Assembly: GCA_950096585.1 (NCBI GenBank)
Contig: CATNDK010000001.1
Location: 1 to 64,000, forward strand
Source: Thalassococcus halodurans
GTDB taxonomy: Bacteria; Pseudomonadota; Alphaproteobacteria; Rhodobacterales; Rhodobacteraceae
Direction: 5' to 3'
Length of the DNA stretch: 64,000 nt
Each line of letters opens with the position of its first letter. Position 1 is the first letter of the stretch. The translations under genes were made by a program, and so were the position numbers. Of the stretch, positions 19,096-28,708 are shown piece by piece. The notes beneath the pieces were generated by a model that worked only from the letters and a program-made list of their open reading frames with translations, was not told the origin of the DNA and did no database searches.

Positions 19096-19514
19096 AACTA
19101 GTCCCCGCCCTTTTGACCACGGTGCTTAGCGCATCCACCGCATTCGCCGACAGCATCGTCGCCGCCCGGAACATTCGCCCCTACGAGGTTCTGACCGCCG
19201 ACATGCTTTTGGCAGTTCCCGATTCCGTTGACGGGGCAGCAATGCATGCCGATCAGCTTCTTGGGATGGAGGCCAGCGTCGCTCTTTTTTCAGGGCGGAC
19301 AATCATGCTGAGCCAAGTCGCCCCACCGGCAGTCGTTGAAAGAAATGCCATCGTTCCTCTGATTTTCACCAAGGGCGCCCTCAGTATCGAAGTCGAAGGA
19401 CGTGCCCTTGGGCGTGGCTCTGTCGGAGAGCGGATCAGAGCGATGAACCTGCAATCTAAAACCAGTCTGACAGCAATCGTTCAGTCGAACGGGACGCTTT
19501 TGGTCACGGAGTGA
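19092..19514 (+). CDS. flgA: Flagellar P-ring assembly chaperone FlgA
   Basis: Signal peptide, SAF-like 'AARNIRPYEVLTADML', 'ALGRGSVGERIRAMNLQSK'; between flgG and flgH. Confidence 0.92.
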   Translation: MKLVPALLTTVLSASTAFADSIVAARNIRPYEVLTADMLLAVPDSVDGAAMHADQLLGMEASVALFSGRTIMLSQVAPPAVVERNAIVPLIFTKGALSIEVEGRALGRGSVGERIRAMNLQSKTSLTAIVQSNGTLLVTE

Positions 19515-20245
19515 AAATGAAATTTCTGATGTATTCGTCTCTGATTTGCCTGATGCTAAGCGGATGCGGGCGCGTGAAACATATTGGCACAGAGCCCGAT
19601 TTCACGCCTGTTGATGACAGCCATGAATTGCAGGCGATGACCTTTGGTGCTCTGCCGACAGAACTGCCCTCAATCCATGAAATTGATCGTGCATCCCTGT
19701 GGCACGCCGGGCCCGCTTCCCTGCTGGGCGATCAACGCGCGGTGCGACGGGGTGACATTCTGACGGTGGTGATTGAAATCGACGATGCTGCAGAAATTTC
19801 AAATAGCAGCAACCGGTCGCGTAGCGGGTCCGAGCAACTCGCGATCCCCGAGCTTTTCGGCCTGCCCCAGCGCGTTGACCCAGACATGCCCGCCGGCGCG
19901 AGCCTGTCCAATGCTGTCTCGTTGAACAGTTCAGCGAAGTCGGGCGGCGAAGGGTCTGTGAAACGCAAAGAAAAACTCGCACTGCGAATTGCGGCAACGG
20001 TCATTCAGACAATGCCGAACGGCGTGCTCCAAATTTCGGGAACGCAACAGGTACGTGTGAATTTCGAGATGCGGGAGTTATTCGTATCCGGGTTTGTCCG
20101 CCCCGAAGATATCTCGCGGTCAAACGAAATCACGTACGACAAAATCGCTGGCGCGCAGATCTCATACGGCGGTCGTGGGCACATCTCGGATGTGCAGCAA
20201 CCGCGCATTGGTCAGCAGATTCTTGACGTCGTACTGCCGTTCTAA
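19511..20245 (+). CDS. flgH: Flagellar L-ring protein FlgH (lipoprotein)
   Basis: Lipobox 'LMLSGCG'; 'GDILTVVIEIDDAAEISNSSNRSRSG'; C-terminal 'ISYGGRGHISDVQQPRIGQQILDVVLPF'. Confidence 0.96.
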   Translation: MKMKFLMYSSLICLMLSGCGRVKHIGTEPDFTPVDDSHELQAMTFGALPTELPSIHEIDRASLWHAGPASLLGDQRAVRRGDILTVVIEIDDAAEISNSSNRSRSGSEQLAIPELFGLPQRVDPDMPAGASLSNAVSLNSSAKSGGEGSVKRKEKLALRIAATVIQTMPNGVLQISGTQQVRVNFEMRELFVSGFVRPEDISRSNEITYDKIAGAQISYGGRGHISDVQQPRIGQQILDVVLPF

Positions 20246-20257
20246 AAGGAGCCAACG

Positions 20258-20749
20258 TTGAAATTGATCATTCCAATCATCTTGGCTCTTTTGGGCACCG
20301 GAGCAGGCGTTGGCGCGGCAATTGTCATGGGCGCGGACAAGCAATCGCACGTGACCGAAATCGCCTGCCTGCCAGCTGCGGAAAACATTGTAGCGGAAAC
20401 ACCCCCGAGTTCCGAGGAAGCTCCGCCAAGCGATGGGGAGTTCGTGAAGCTTGCCAACCAGTTTCTGGTTCCGGTTTTGGCCCAAGACGAAGTGGATGCC
20501 ATGGTGGTCATGTCGCTTAGTCTTGAGGTCGAGCCGGGGACAACGTCAGAGGTGTTTCATCTCGAACCCAAAATCCGCGACAAGTTTCTTCAAATCCTAT
20601 TCGATCATGCCAACAAAGGGCACTTCGGTAGCGGATATACCAGCAATCGATCACTCGAAATTCTGCGCAACGCTCTGCGTGCTGCAGCCCAGGACATCAC
20701 GCGCGGGAAAACGCGTGACGTGCTTATCGTAGAAATCGCCAAGCAATAA
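20258..20749 (+). CDS. fliL: FliL family flagellar basal body-associated protein
   Basis: N-terminal TM; 'SLSLEVEPGTTSEVFHLEPKIRDKFLQILFDHA' FliL-like core; directly after flgH. Confidence 0.7.
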   Translation: MKLIIPIILALLGTGAGVGAAIVMGADKQSHVTEIACLPAAENIVAETPPSSEEAPPSDGEFVKLANQFLVPVLAQDEVDAMVVMSLSLEVEPGTTSEVFHLEPKIRDKFLQILFDHANKGHFGSGYTSNRSLEILRNALRAAAQDITRGKTRDVLIVEIAKQ

Positions 20750-20759
20750 ATTCTTCGAC

Positions 20760-21185
20760 CTACCGGTTTTTAGCCTCGGCCATCAGAATGACCGAGGCCA
20801 TTTTCCGTTGTGCCTTTTTCTTGGCTTCCGATTTTAAGGCAAGTGTTTCCATTTCCACCAAGGCCTCGGCCGCAAGGCGGTTGGAAAATCTGATCCTCAA
20901 TTGATCTGTACGATGTGCCTCGAGCGCTCTGTTTTTCGCAAGCGCGATGTTCAAAGATTTCTGACGTTCAGCAAGCCAAGCGAGCCATGTTTCGTTCATA
21001 CCGGACAACTGCATCGCGGCATCGTCCCAATCGATATTCATTCCCTCTCGGAATGCGTCGCTTGCTTTGACGGTTTCAGCGCGCAGGCGATCCCCTTGCG
21101 CTTGAACCGCACGGCAATCCGCCTCTGCTTTTTCTTCCATTAGCCTCGCGACAAGTGCCAGATCCGAGTATTTGTTGTTCATCAA
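20760..21185 (-). CDS. Hypothetical coiled-coil protein, possible FliJ functional analogue
   Basis: 141 aa, charged/heptad-rich, overlaps flhB by 4 nt at the end of the flhA-fliR-flhB operon. Confidence 0.45.
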   Translation of the reverse strand: MMNNKYSDLALVARLMEEKAEADCRAVQAQGDRLRAETVKASDAFREGMNIDWDDAAMQLSGMNETWLAWLAERQKSLNIALAKNRALEAHRTDQLRIRFSNRLAAEALVEMETLALKSEAKKKAQRKMASVILMAEAKNR

Positions 21186-22264
21186 GAACCCCTCTTTTTA
21201 GCGACCCGCGCTGCCTCGGCAAATCTTAGCGCAGCGGCAACCGCCCTATAGAGTTCCGGCTGAATTTCGGCACCGATTTCAACTGTCTTGTGAATCGCAC
21301 GCGCGACTGGCGGATCAGAATGGATCGGGACACCTGACTCATTGGCGATTTCGCGGATTCTTGCCGCAACCTCATCCACACCCTTCGCAACACAAGTTGG
21401 CGCTGAGTGCTTCGAGCTGTCCCACTGAAGCGCGACCGCGTAGTGGGTCGGGTTGACGATGATGACGTCAGCTTTGGGAACACTTGCCGCGATGTTTTGC
21501 CTCGCGATCTCTTCGCCGCGCGCACGCCTTTGGGATTTTTGATGCGGATCGCCCTCGGCCTCTTTTGCTTCATCCCTGAGTTCTTTGTGTGACATCCGGT
21601 TCCGGGACAAAAATTCAAAGTGCTGCCAAAGAAAATCTACAGCGGCGATGACAAGCGCGACGACAAAAACCAGCGTCAAGAAACGTACGACAACGTTTGT
21701 TTGGAGGACGGCGATCTGGTGGGCTTCCTGGGCAAGAGACGCCAAGATTTCATTTAGGTTCAAACGAATGAAAATTCCCAAAATTATGCAGTAAATCAAT
21801 AGTTTCACTGCACTTTTTGAAAATTCGAATAGGCCCCTTTTACCAAATTTGTTCTTAGCGTTTTCCAATACGGAAATCCGTGACAATTTTGGCGCCAGTT
21901 TCGATGGCGAGAAAATCAACGTTCTGGTAGCGAGAAGCACGGCCAGAACACAAAGCCCCGGTACCACCCAGAACAGCCAGAGTGCGCCCGTTACATTCAG
22001 CAAAGGTTTGAACCAAGCGGTGTTGTTCAAACCAGAGCCGTTATTCGGGAAGAACTGAGCGGCTTGCGACCAATAGATCATCAAACCATTGGCCGCAGAC
22101 ATGATTGCGCCGGATCCAAGTGCGATCGCCCCAATCAAAAACCCGCCGTAGGCCGTGGCCGTCAACAGATCAGGCGATCGTGCGACCTGCCCTTTCTGTC
22201 TGGCGTCGCGAAGCTTTTTCTCTGAAGGCTCGTGGGATTTTTCGATGTCCTGATCTTCGGCCAT
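21182..22264 (-). CDS. flhB: Flagellar export apparatus switch protein FlhB
   Basis: Autocleavage motif 'IIVNPTHYAVALQW'; 'EPSEKKLRDARQKGQVARSPDL' N-terminus. Confidence 0.97.
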   Translation of the reverse strand: MAEDQDIEKSHEPSEKKLRDARQKGQVARSPDLLTATAYGGFLIGAIALGSGAIMSAANGLMIYWSQAAQFFPNNGSGLNNTAWFKPLLNVTGALWLFWVVPGLCVLAVLLATRTLIFSPSKLAPKLSRISVLENAKNKFGKRGLFEFSKSAVKLLIYCIILGIFIRLNLNEILASLAQEAHQIAVLQTNVVVRFLTLVFVVALVIAAVDFLWQHFEFLSRNRMSHKELRDEAKEAEGDPHQKSQRRARGEEIARQNIAASVPKADVIIVNPTHYAVALQWDSSKHSAPTCVAKGVDEVAARIREIANESGVPIHSDPPVARAIHKTVEIGAEIQPELYRAVAAALRFAEAARVAKKRGS

Positions 22265-23035
22265 CTAGGGTCCCCCGACCGGCGACGCCAAGAAATTATC
22301 GACGGCAACAAGCCATATGCCCAGCATTAGCGGAGACGCGATCATCAGCAGCGCAATTGCCGCCCATGTCACGGCCGGAGCGCCGACCAAAGCAACCATC
22401 AACTGCGGCATCGCTTTGTTGATCACGCCCAAAGTCAGATTGTAGAGGATCGACACAATCATAAACGGAGCCGCGAGCACAAAGGCCTGGTTCATCATGC
22501 TGCCCGCGTTGGCCAAGGCCCAGGCGACAACGTCTTCCGCACTGGGTACGGCACCAAACGGCAACCAGACATAAGAGCTGATGATGAACATGGCGAGCTT
22601 GACATGGAAACCGCCCGCCATCAAAAGCGCCAGTGCCGCAAAGGTCAGGATATGGCCAATTGTTGGCATCGGGTCTTCTTGGGACCCACCGAAAAGCTGT
22701 GAGAGGGACATTGATTGGGCGGCGATTGTCCCTGCCATTTGAAGAGCAAAAATCAGAAACCGAAGCCCCAAACCAAGGAACACGCCGATCAGAATTTCGG
22801 CGAGAACCCAAAGCGACAAGCTGGTAAGTGTCAAACTGTGTATGGCCGCAAAATCGGGCATCGAACCAAGGCATATCACCGAAAATGCGCCCGCGAGGAC
22901 AAGACGGAAACGGACTGGAACCGAGCGGTCGGCAAAGCCCGGAACAACTGTCATCAGGCCCCCGACCCTAAGGAAAACCAGAAAAAGCGATGTCAGGAAT
23001 TCCTGTTGTGCAAGAAGAAGCTCAGCCACAAACAT
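22265..23035 (-). CDS. fliR: Flagellar export apparatus protein FliR
   Basis: Polytopic; 'RVGGLMTVVPGFADRSVPVRFRLVLA'; between flhB and flhA. Confidence 0.95.
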   Translation of the reverse strand: MFVAELLLAQQEFLTSLFLVFLRVGGLMTVVPGFADRSVPVRFRLVLAGAFSVICLGSMPDFAAIHSLTLTSLSLWVLAEILIGVFLGLGLRFLIFALQMAGTIAAQSMSLSQLFGGSQEDPMPTIGHILTFAALALLMAGGFHVKLAMFIISSYVWLPFGAVPSAEDVVAWALANAGSMMNQAFVLAAPFMIVSILYNLTLGVINKAMPQLMVALVGAPAVTWAAIALLMIASPLMLGIWLVAVDNFLASPVGGP

Positions 23036-25104
23036 CAGGTTGCGACCGTGCCGACCAGGTATGGCTTATTGGCGACGCCCAGCTCATCAAACGAGAGGAC
23101 CGGATTGTTGATGCCCTTGGATGACAACACTGTCCGAATGAACCGCCGGCGCTTTCCATTTGTCACAAATGCCGCGGAAATACCGTTCGTCTGATTGTCA
23201 GATACAATAGACGCGGCATTACCCGTCAGGGCATCAAACTCCTTCTTTGGCAACGCAACATTGAAAGACGCGTCATCCATCGATACCTGATGAGCGCGGA
23301 ACAGATCTTCCCATTCCGGAGCAAGCTGGATCAGAGGAATGGTTCCATCCGGACGCTTCAGGCCCGACACAATCTGGAAGCCCAACCGTTGTCGCACGTG
23401 TTCGCACTGGTCATCGATCGATCTGCGTGACTGGCTAATTTCAGCCAAAGCCTCAAGGATCAGTGGAAGATTTCGAATGGAGACCTGCTCGTCCAGCAAG
23501 AGCTTGAGAACCGGTAGAAGATTATCGATTTGAACCTTTTCGGGGATCATTTCATCGAGCAGTCTTTTATTCGCCTCGGCGCGGAAAGGATTGGACACCT
23601 GCACCATTTCATCAAGGATGCGACGCAGCGATTTGAGCGTAAACAACCGCGAGAAGTTCGCTTTGATCGTCTCCATCAGGTGGGTCGTCAGAACTTCGGT
23701 CGGCACAACGATTGTCGCACCAGCAAGGGCCGCCACATCTTGTTTTTCGCGACTGATCCAGCGGGCTGGCGCACCATAGACGGGTTCTTTGACATCCTGG
23801 CCATCCGGCAGAGAGGCCTGATTTTCGGGCAACAAGGCCAGAACCAGATCCGCGTGCAGCATGCCGCGGGCAACCTCTACGCCTTGAATATAAATGACAT
23901 AGGTGCCCGGCGCTAAGTCCAAGCCGTCAGTCAACCTGATCTCGGGCAAAATGAACCCGAAATCAGTGGCGATGTGACGTCTGAGATTGGTGATCCGTGA
24001 ATCCATGCCCGTGTCAGCATTCAACGCCATTGGCACCAGATCCGGCGCAAACTCGATATGGATTTCGTCCAGATCCAGAATGTCACCCAAAGGTTTGGTT
24101 GGCGGTTCGGACGACGGCTCTTCTACGTCCAAACTTTGCTCGGACTCTTTCCGGATTGCTGCCTTTCTGAGCCAAGCAAAAACGCCGACAACCCCGCTGC
24201 CAAAAAGGAAGGGCAGAAATGGCATTCCCGGAAAAAAGGCGAGGACCGCCATGAATGCGGAGACAAGCACAAGTGCATCAGGGTAGCGCCCAAGCTGCTC
24301 GACGATACCGCTGTCTGTCGTGCCCTTAGCCCCGCCGCGCGCCAGCAAAAGAGCGGAAGCAATCGACACGATAACGGCGGGAATTTGCGACACCAAACTG
24401 TCACCGACCGTCAGAATGGCATAGGTTTCGGCCGCAGCGCCGAACTCCATTCCATGAACACCGACCCCCATGATAAGCCCCATGACGAGGTTGAGCATCG
24501 TGATCAAAAGGCCTGCAATGGCATCGCCTTTGACGAATTTCGAGGCACCGTCCAGAGACCCGTAGAAAGTTGTTTCCTGCAGCTCCGTCTCACGCCGCGC
24601 TTTTGCGGTTTCGTGATCAATGGCTCCGGCCGCCATATCGCTGTCGATTGCCAACTGCTTGCCCGGCATGCCATCCAAAGCAAAACGCGCCCCGACCTCG
24701 GCCATCCGCGTCGCGCCTTTTGTGATAACAACAAAGTTCACAATCAGCAGAACAAGAAAGACAACCAACCCCAGAAATATGCTGCCGCCCATCACAAAAA
24801 GGGCGAACCCTTCAATGACCTTGCCGGCGGCGCTGATGCCCTCGTGACCCTGCCCGATAATCAGTTTTGTTGAACTGACATTCAGCGACAGCCGGAGCAT
24901 CAAAGTCGCAAGAAGTACGGTTGGAAAAATCGAAAAATCCAATGGTCGCTCAATGAAAAGAGTGACCGCAAATATCAAAATCGCCAGGGCGAACGACAGC
25001 GACAGCCCGATATCAAGCACCCATGACGGAAGGGGCATCACCATGATAATGATCACGGCCAAAAGTGCTCCTGGCAGCAAGAACCTTGATATGTTTGTTG
25101 TCAT
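23035..25104 (-). CDS. flhA: Flagellar export apparatus protein FlhA
   Basis: 689 aa; 'FPTVLLATLMLRLSLNVSSTKLI', 'MAEVGARFALDGMPGKQLAIDSDMAAGAI' FHIPEP signature region. Confidence 0.98.
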   Translation of the reverse strand: MTTNISRFLLPGALLAVIIIMVMPLPSWVLDIGLSLSFALAILIFAVTLFIERPLDFSIFPTVLLATLMLRLSLNVSSTKLIIGQGHEGISAAGKVIEGFALFVMGGSIFLGLVVFLVLLIVNFVVITKGATRMAEVGARFALDGMPGKQLAIDSDMAAGAIDHETAKARRETELQETTFYGSLDGASKFVKGDAIAGLLITMLNLVMGLIMGVGVHGMEFGAAAETYAILTVGDSLVSQIPAVIVSIASALLLARGGAKGTTDSGIVEQLGRYPDALVLVSAFMAVLAFFPGMPFLPFLFGSGVVGVFAWLRKAAIRKESEQSLDVEEPSSEPPTKPLGDILDLDEIHIEFAPDLVPMALNADTGMDSRITNLRRHIATDFGFILPEIRLTDGLDLAPGTYVIYIQGVEVARGMLHADLVLALLPENQASLPDGQDVKEPVYGAPARWISREKQDVAALAGATIVVPTEVLTTHLMETIKANFSRLFTLKSLRRILDEMVQVSNPFRAEANKRLLDEMIPEKVQIDNLLPVLKLLLDEQVSIRNLPLILEALAEISQSRRSIDDQCEHVRQRLGFQIVSGLKRPDGTIPLIQLAPEWEDLFRAHQVSMDDASFNVALPKKEFDALTGNAASIVSDNQTNGISAAFVTNGKRRRFIRTVLSSKGINNPVLSFDELGVANKPYLVGTVAT

Positions 25105-26720
25105 TGGGTTAATGCCGTCTGTTCCCGCAGCTTATTATCCAAGGGAGCGATACGTCCCTCGGAAACCACTACGGACTCCAGAAGATCATCAACTTCGTTA
25201 ACCACCTCTAAAAATTTAGAATAATCCGTGCCTAAAAGGGCTTCCGTTGTTGATAGTGAGCTCGATTGTTTTGAATCCGTTAATGTTTCACTCATTGCCG
25301 GATAAGATTTCGGTATCGAGAATTTTGGATCAAATTCCGGAAGTCCGATGGCGTCAATTTCCGCCCTAAGGCGAGTGAACTCATCTTGGCCCTGGTCTTC
25401 TTCGTTAATTTTTTGCCAGAAAGCCGCCGAAGATAGCAATAATATATCTTCTTCACTTCCATACTCGACAGCATAAATTACAATCGATTTAAACATGGAC
25501 AGCTTTGTATCGTAGCTGAGTTCAACTTCATCTACGATCTTGATCGACGATAGAAGATCATTATCGGATAAGCGTTTGGATAATTTGATCTTCGTCAGCT
25601 TTTCGAGCTCATTGATGTTCTGAGCTACAACAGCCAACTGATCCAAAAGGGATATTGGCACTTCTACCAAAGATTCCTCATTTATGGCACCTAGGATAGC
25701 AATTTTTACATCCATATCCAGCTGGGGAATTTCTTCTTCGGGCCAAAATTCGTCGACCAAACCAACCTCTCCAAGATGCAGCAATCTTTCTTTGAAATGC
25801 GGTTCAATCCAGTGCCGCGTGACTTCTGGAAAACTGTCCATCATTCTCAACGCAGCCTTGTAGTCAGCAGAGGTTTGGCTGGGTGGATCTGAGAAAATAG
25901 ACCAGAAAACATAGGCTTCGTGGCATTTTTCGTAATTAGCGAAGTTGTGGCCAGAGCTGTTTGGATCATACGACACATTCAGAACTGCGCGCGCTTCGCG
26001 CGTATCTTCCAAATTCAAAGAGTTCATCATAGACTCTGCCTCTGCGAACAATCCCAAAGCAAGGTACTTCGCTATGAATTCAGTGACATCTTGGTTGGAT
26101 AGTTCGTTTCCCACTTTTTCCGATAAATTGGTTCTAGAGACCAGAAGATCTCTATAGGAGAAATGAATTGGAAGGTTTGCAATGTTCTCTACAATACTAT
26201 TACTTGGGCAAACATGTTGGGTAGGAGTAGATGTCGAAGCTGGCATGGCTTTCGATTCAGGGCGTTCTTCTGATTCATCAAGAATGTTTATTGCCTGGCG
26301 TCTGCTTGTATCAAATTTCCATAAATTTTTAGCCTTTAGGAAGTTTTTAGAACTCGAAACTGAAGTGTCATGCGTGCCGTCTTTGATGTCTATCACAAAG
26401 TGAGTTTTATTAAATATGTGAGAGGACAACTCACAATCACAATTAAGGCGTATATTAATCGCTCCGTTATCTTGAGAGATAGAATCTAGTCTTTCGTTAC
26501 TTATATAGTCGAACACGTGATCAACATTGAAAAGAGTTTCTTTCGGAAACTTCACCTTTACCAATCTACGCGTTTTATGATTTATTACCGGTTTTTTTCC
26601 ATTTGGCATCTCCATCACCAAGCGGACAAAGCCGTCGTGTGTTCCAGATTTGACCACGATGCCCTCAGCCGCAACCGAACGTGCGAAAATCAACAGGAAT
26701 ACGGCAAGATAAAACTTCAT
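25101..26720 (-). CDS. Uncharacterised secreted/periplasmic protein of the motA-flhA interval (possible AMIN-like N-terminal domain)
   Basis: Signal peptide MKFYLAVFLLIFARSVAA; N-terminal beta-rich block 'IVVKSGTHDGFVRLVMEMPNGKKPVINHK..', helical remainder; ATGA overlaps with both motA and flhA. Confidence 0.75.
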   Translation of the reverse strand: MKFYLAVFLLIFARSVAAEGIVVKSGTHDGFVRLVMEMPNGKKPVINHKTRRLVKVKFPKETLFNVDHVFDYISNERLDSISQDNGAINIRLNCDCELSSHIFNKTHFVIDIKDGTHDTSVSSSKNFLKAKNLWKFDTSRRQAINILDESEERPESKAMPASTSTPTQHVCPSNSIVENIANLPIHFSYRDLLVSRTNLSEKVGNELSNQDVTEFIAKYLALGLFAEAESMMNSLNLEDTREARAVLNVSYDPNSSGHNFANYEKCHEAYVFWSIFSDPPSQTSADYKAALRMMDSFPEVTRHWIEPHFKERLLHLGEVGLVDEFWPEEEIPQLDMDVKIAILGAINEESLVEVPISLLDQLAVVAQNINELEKLTKIKLSKRLSDNDLLSSIKIVDEVELSYDTKLSMFKSIVIYAVEYGSEEDILLLSSAAFWQKINEEDQGQDEFTRLRAEIDAIGLPEFDPKFSIPKSYPAMSETLTDSKQSSSLSTTEALLGTDYSKFLEVVNEVDDLLESVVVSEGRIAPLDNKLREQTALTQ

Positions 26721-27586
26721 GCTGCATCCTGCTTGGTCTGCTTCAATGCCTCTGCCAAATCACCGAATGACGGCCTGATCGCTGAAGGTGCGTTCTGGCG
26801 CCCCACTTCGATGCACATATTGGTTGGGTGATTGAAGAGATTGGCAACAAGCACTTCTCTGATCAGCTTGTAGAAATGGCTATCTTCCTCAACGACAGCC
26901 CGGACACGCGACGCGAAGGGGGCCACCAACCCATACGCCAAGAAAACACCAAGAAATGTTCCAACCAGCGCGCCGCCGATTAGTTTACCGAGGACTTCCG
27001 GCGGCTGGTCGATCGACCCCATGGTTTTGATCACGCCCAGAACGGCGGCCACAATCCCCAGAGCAGGCAGGCCATCTGCGACCGTTTGCAATGCGTGGCT
27101 TGAGTGTAGATCTGAGTGGAGCTTGGCCTCCAATCGTTTCTCGAGGATTTCTTCAACTTGATGGGGGTCATCGTAGTTCATGGAACCGGATCGAAGCGTG
27201 TCGCAGATCAGCGATACGGCCTCTGTGTCGCCCTGGATTTTAGGATATTTCCCGAAAATCGAAGAGGTATCAGGCTCTTCTATATGAGCTTCCAGCTCCA
27301 TAGGGCTCTGTCGGGCAACTTTTAGAAGTTCGGAGAGCAAACACAGCAGATCACGATAGTCTTCTGGCACCCACTTAGGCCCTTTGAAGACCTTTTTGAT
27401 GTCCTTACCGGTGTGCTTCAGAACGTGTTTGTCATTCGCAATCAAGAAAGCGCCAATTGCGGCGCCGCCGATCATCATCATCTCGAACGGCAGCGATTTC
27501 ATGATGATCCCCATCTTGCCGCCGGCCAAAAGGTAACCCCCGAACACCATGGCAAAAATGGTTACAATTCCTAACAAACCAAACAT
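26717..27586 (-). CDS. motA: Flagellar motor stator protein MotA
   Basis: 'DGLPALGIVAAVLGVIKTMGSIDQPPEVLGKLIGGALVGTFLGVFLAYGLVAPFASR'. Confidence 0.97.
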   Translation of the reverse strand: MFGLLGIVTIFAMVFGGYLLAGGKMGIIMKSLPFEMMMIGGAAIGAFLIANDKHVLKHTGKDIKKVFKGPKWVPEDYRDLLCLLSELLKVARQSPMELEAHIEEPDTSSIFGKYPKIQGDTEAVSLICDTLRSGSMNYDDPHQVEEILEKRLEAKLHSDLHSSHALQTVADGLPALGIVAAVLGVIKTMGSIDQPPEVLGKLIGGALVGTFLGVFLAYGLVAPFASRVRAVVEEDSHFYKLIREVLVANLFNHPTNMCIEVGRQNAPSAIRPSFGDLAEALKQTKQDAA

Positions 27587-27607
27587 AGTTTTTCCCGCAG
27601 TTTTTGG

Positions 27608-28708
27608 TTACATAACAACAAGTTCGGCGTGCAGAGCGCCTGCGGCATGTATCGTTTTCAGAACATCAATCATGTCGTGGGGTGCGACCCCCAAGGCATT
27701 CAGGCCTTCCACAATTTGCGACAGGGTCGTTCCACCGGACACTTCGGCCAAACCTGTTCCTTCGGCCTGATCAATCTGCGCATTAGTTCTAGGAAGTTCG
27801 ACCGTTTCGCCGTCTGAGAACGGGTTGGGCTGGCTAACCACGGGTGCTTCCTGAATTCGTAGTGTTAGCCCACCCTGTGAAACCGCGACCCTTGAGATAC
27901 GAACGGATTCGCCAATCACGATTGTTCCTGATCTTTGGTCGACCACAACCTTTGCCCGACGCTCCGGAGCGATCGCCAGAGACTCGATATTCACCAACAA
28001 ATGCGCAGGAGAGTTGCTGCCTGCTGCCGCGACATCAACATCGACGGTTCCGGCATCCAGCATCACCGCGGCCGGTCGCCCGAGATGTTTGTTGATTTGT
28101 GTCTCGATGCGGACCGCGGTTGTGAAATCTGGTTCACGCAACGCCAAACGCAGGGATTTCAACGCTGCGAAGTTGTACTGCACTTCTCGCTCGACCCGCG
28201 CGCCGGACGGAATTGATCCAGACGTCGGGACGCCTTGAACAACGCGTGCGCCCTGCCCCTCATTGGACACCCCCCCCGCGATCACGGTTCCCTGTGCGAC
28301 AGCATAGATTTCACCATCCGCTGCGTTCAAAGGGGTCATGATCAACGTGCCGCCAAGCAGGCTTTTGGCGTCGCCAATGGCTGATACGGTCACATCGATT
28401 TTTGATCCGTTTCTGGCGAACGGAGGCAATTCTGCGGTTACGAAAACTGCTGCTACGTTTTTTGGCCGAAACTGTTCGCCATTTACATTTACACCAAGCC
28501 GCTCGAGTAGGGTTGTCATGATTTCTTCGGTGTAGGGCGCGTTGCGCAGACCATCACCTGTGCCATTCAAGCCAACAACCAGGCCGTAACCAACCAAATC
28601 ATTCCCGCGAAAGCCCTCGAACTCGACCAGGTCCTTGATACGAACAGATTGGGCATGAGCAAGCGATGACACCACGCAAAAGGCGATGAGTAATACGACG
28701 CGGAACAT
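27608..28708 (-). CDS. flgI: Flagellar P-ring protein FlgI
   Basis: 'RIKDLVEFEGFRGNDLVGYGLVVGLNGTGDGLRNAPYT', 'GVAPHDMIDVLKTIHAAGALHAELVVM'. Confidence 0.98.
   Translation of the reverse strand: MFRVVLLIAFCVVSSLAHAQSVRIKDLVEFEGFRGNDLVGYGLVVGLNGTGDGLRNAPYTEEIMTTLLERLGVNVNGEQFRPKNVAAVFVTAELPPFARNGSKIDVTVSAIGDAKSLLGGTLIMTPLNAADGEIYAVAQGTVIAGGVSNEGQGARVVQGVPTSGSIPSGARVEREVQYNFAALKSLRLALREPDFTTAVRIETQINKHLGRPAAVMLDAGTVDVDVAAAGSNSPAHLLVNIESLAIAPERRAKVVVDQRSGTIVIGESVRISRVAVSQGGLTLRIQEAPVVSQPNPFSDGETVELPRTNAQIDQAEGTGLAEVSGGTTLSQIVEGLNALGVAPHDMIDVLKTIHAAGALHAELVVM

Noticed and set aside
26180-26720. AT-rich 5' part of the motA-flhA interval gene as possible recent insertion/mobile DNA
   Set aside because: No inverted repeats, target duplications or transposase; ATGA coupling on both sides argues it is an integral operon member.
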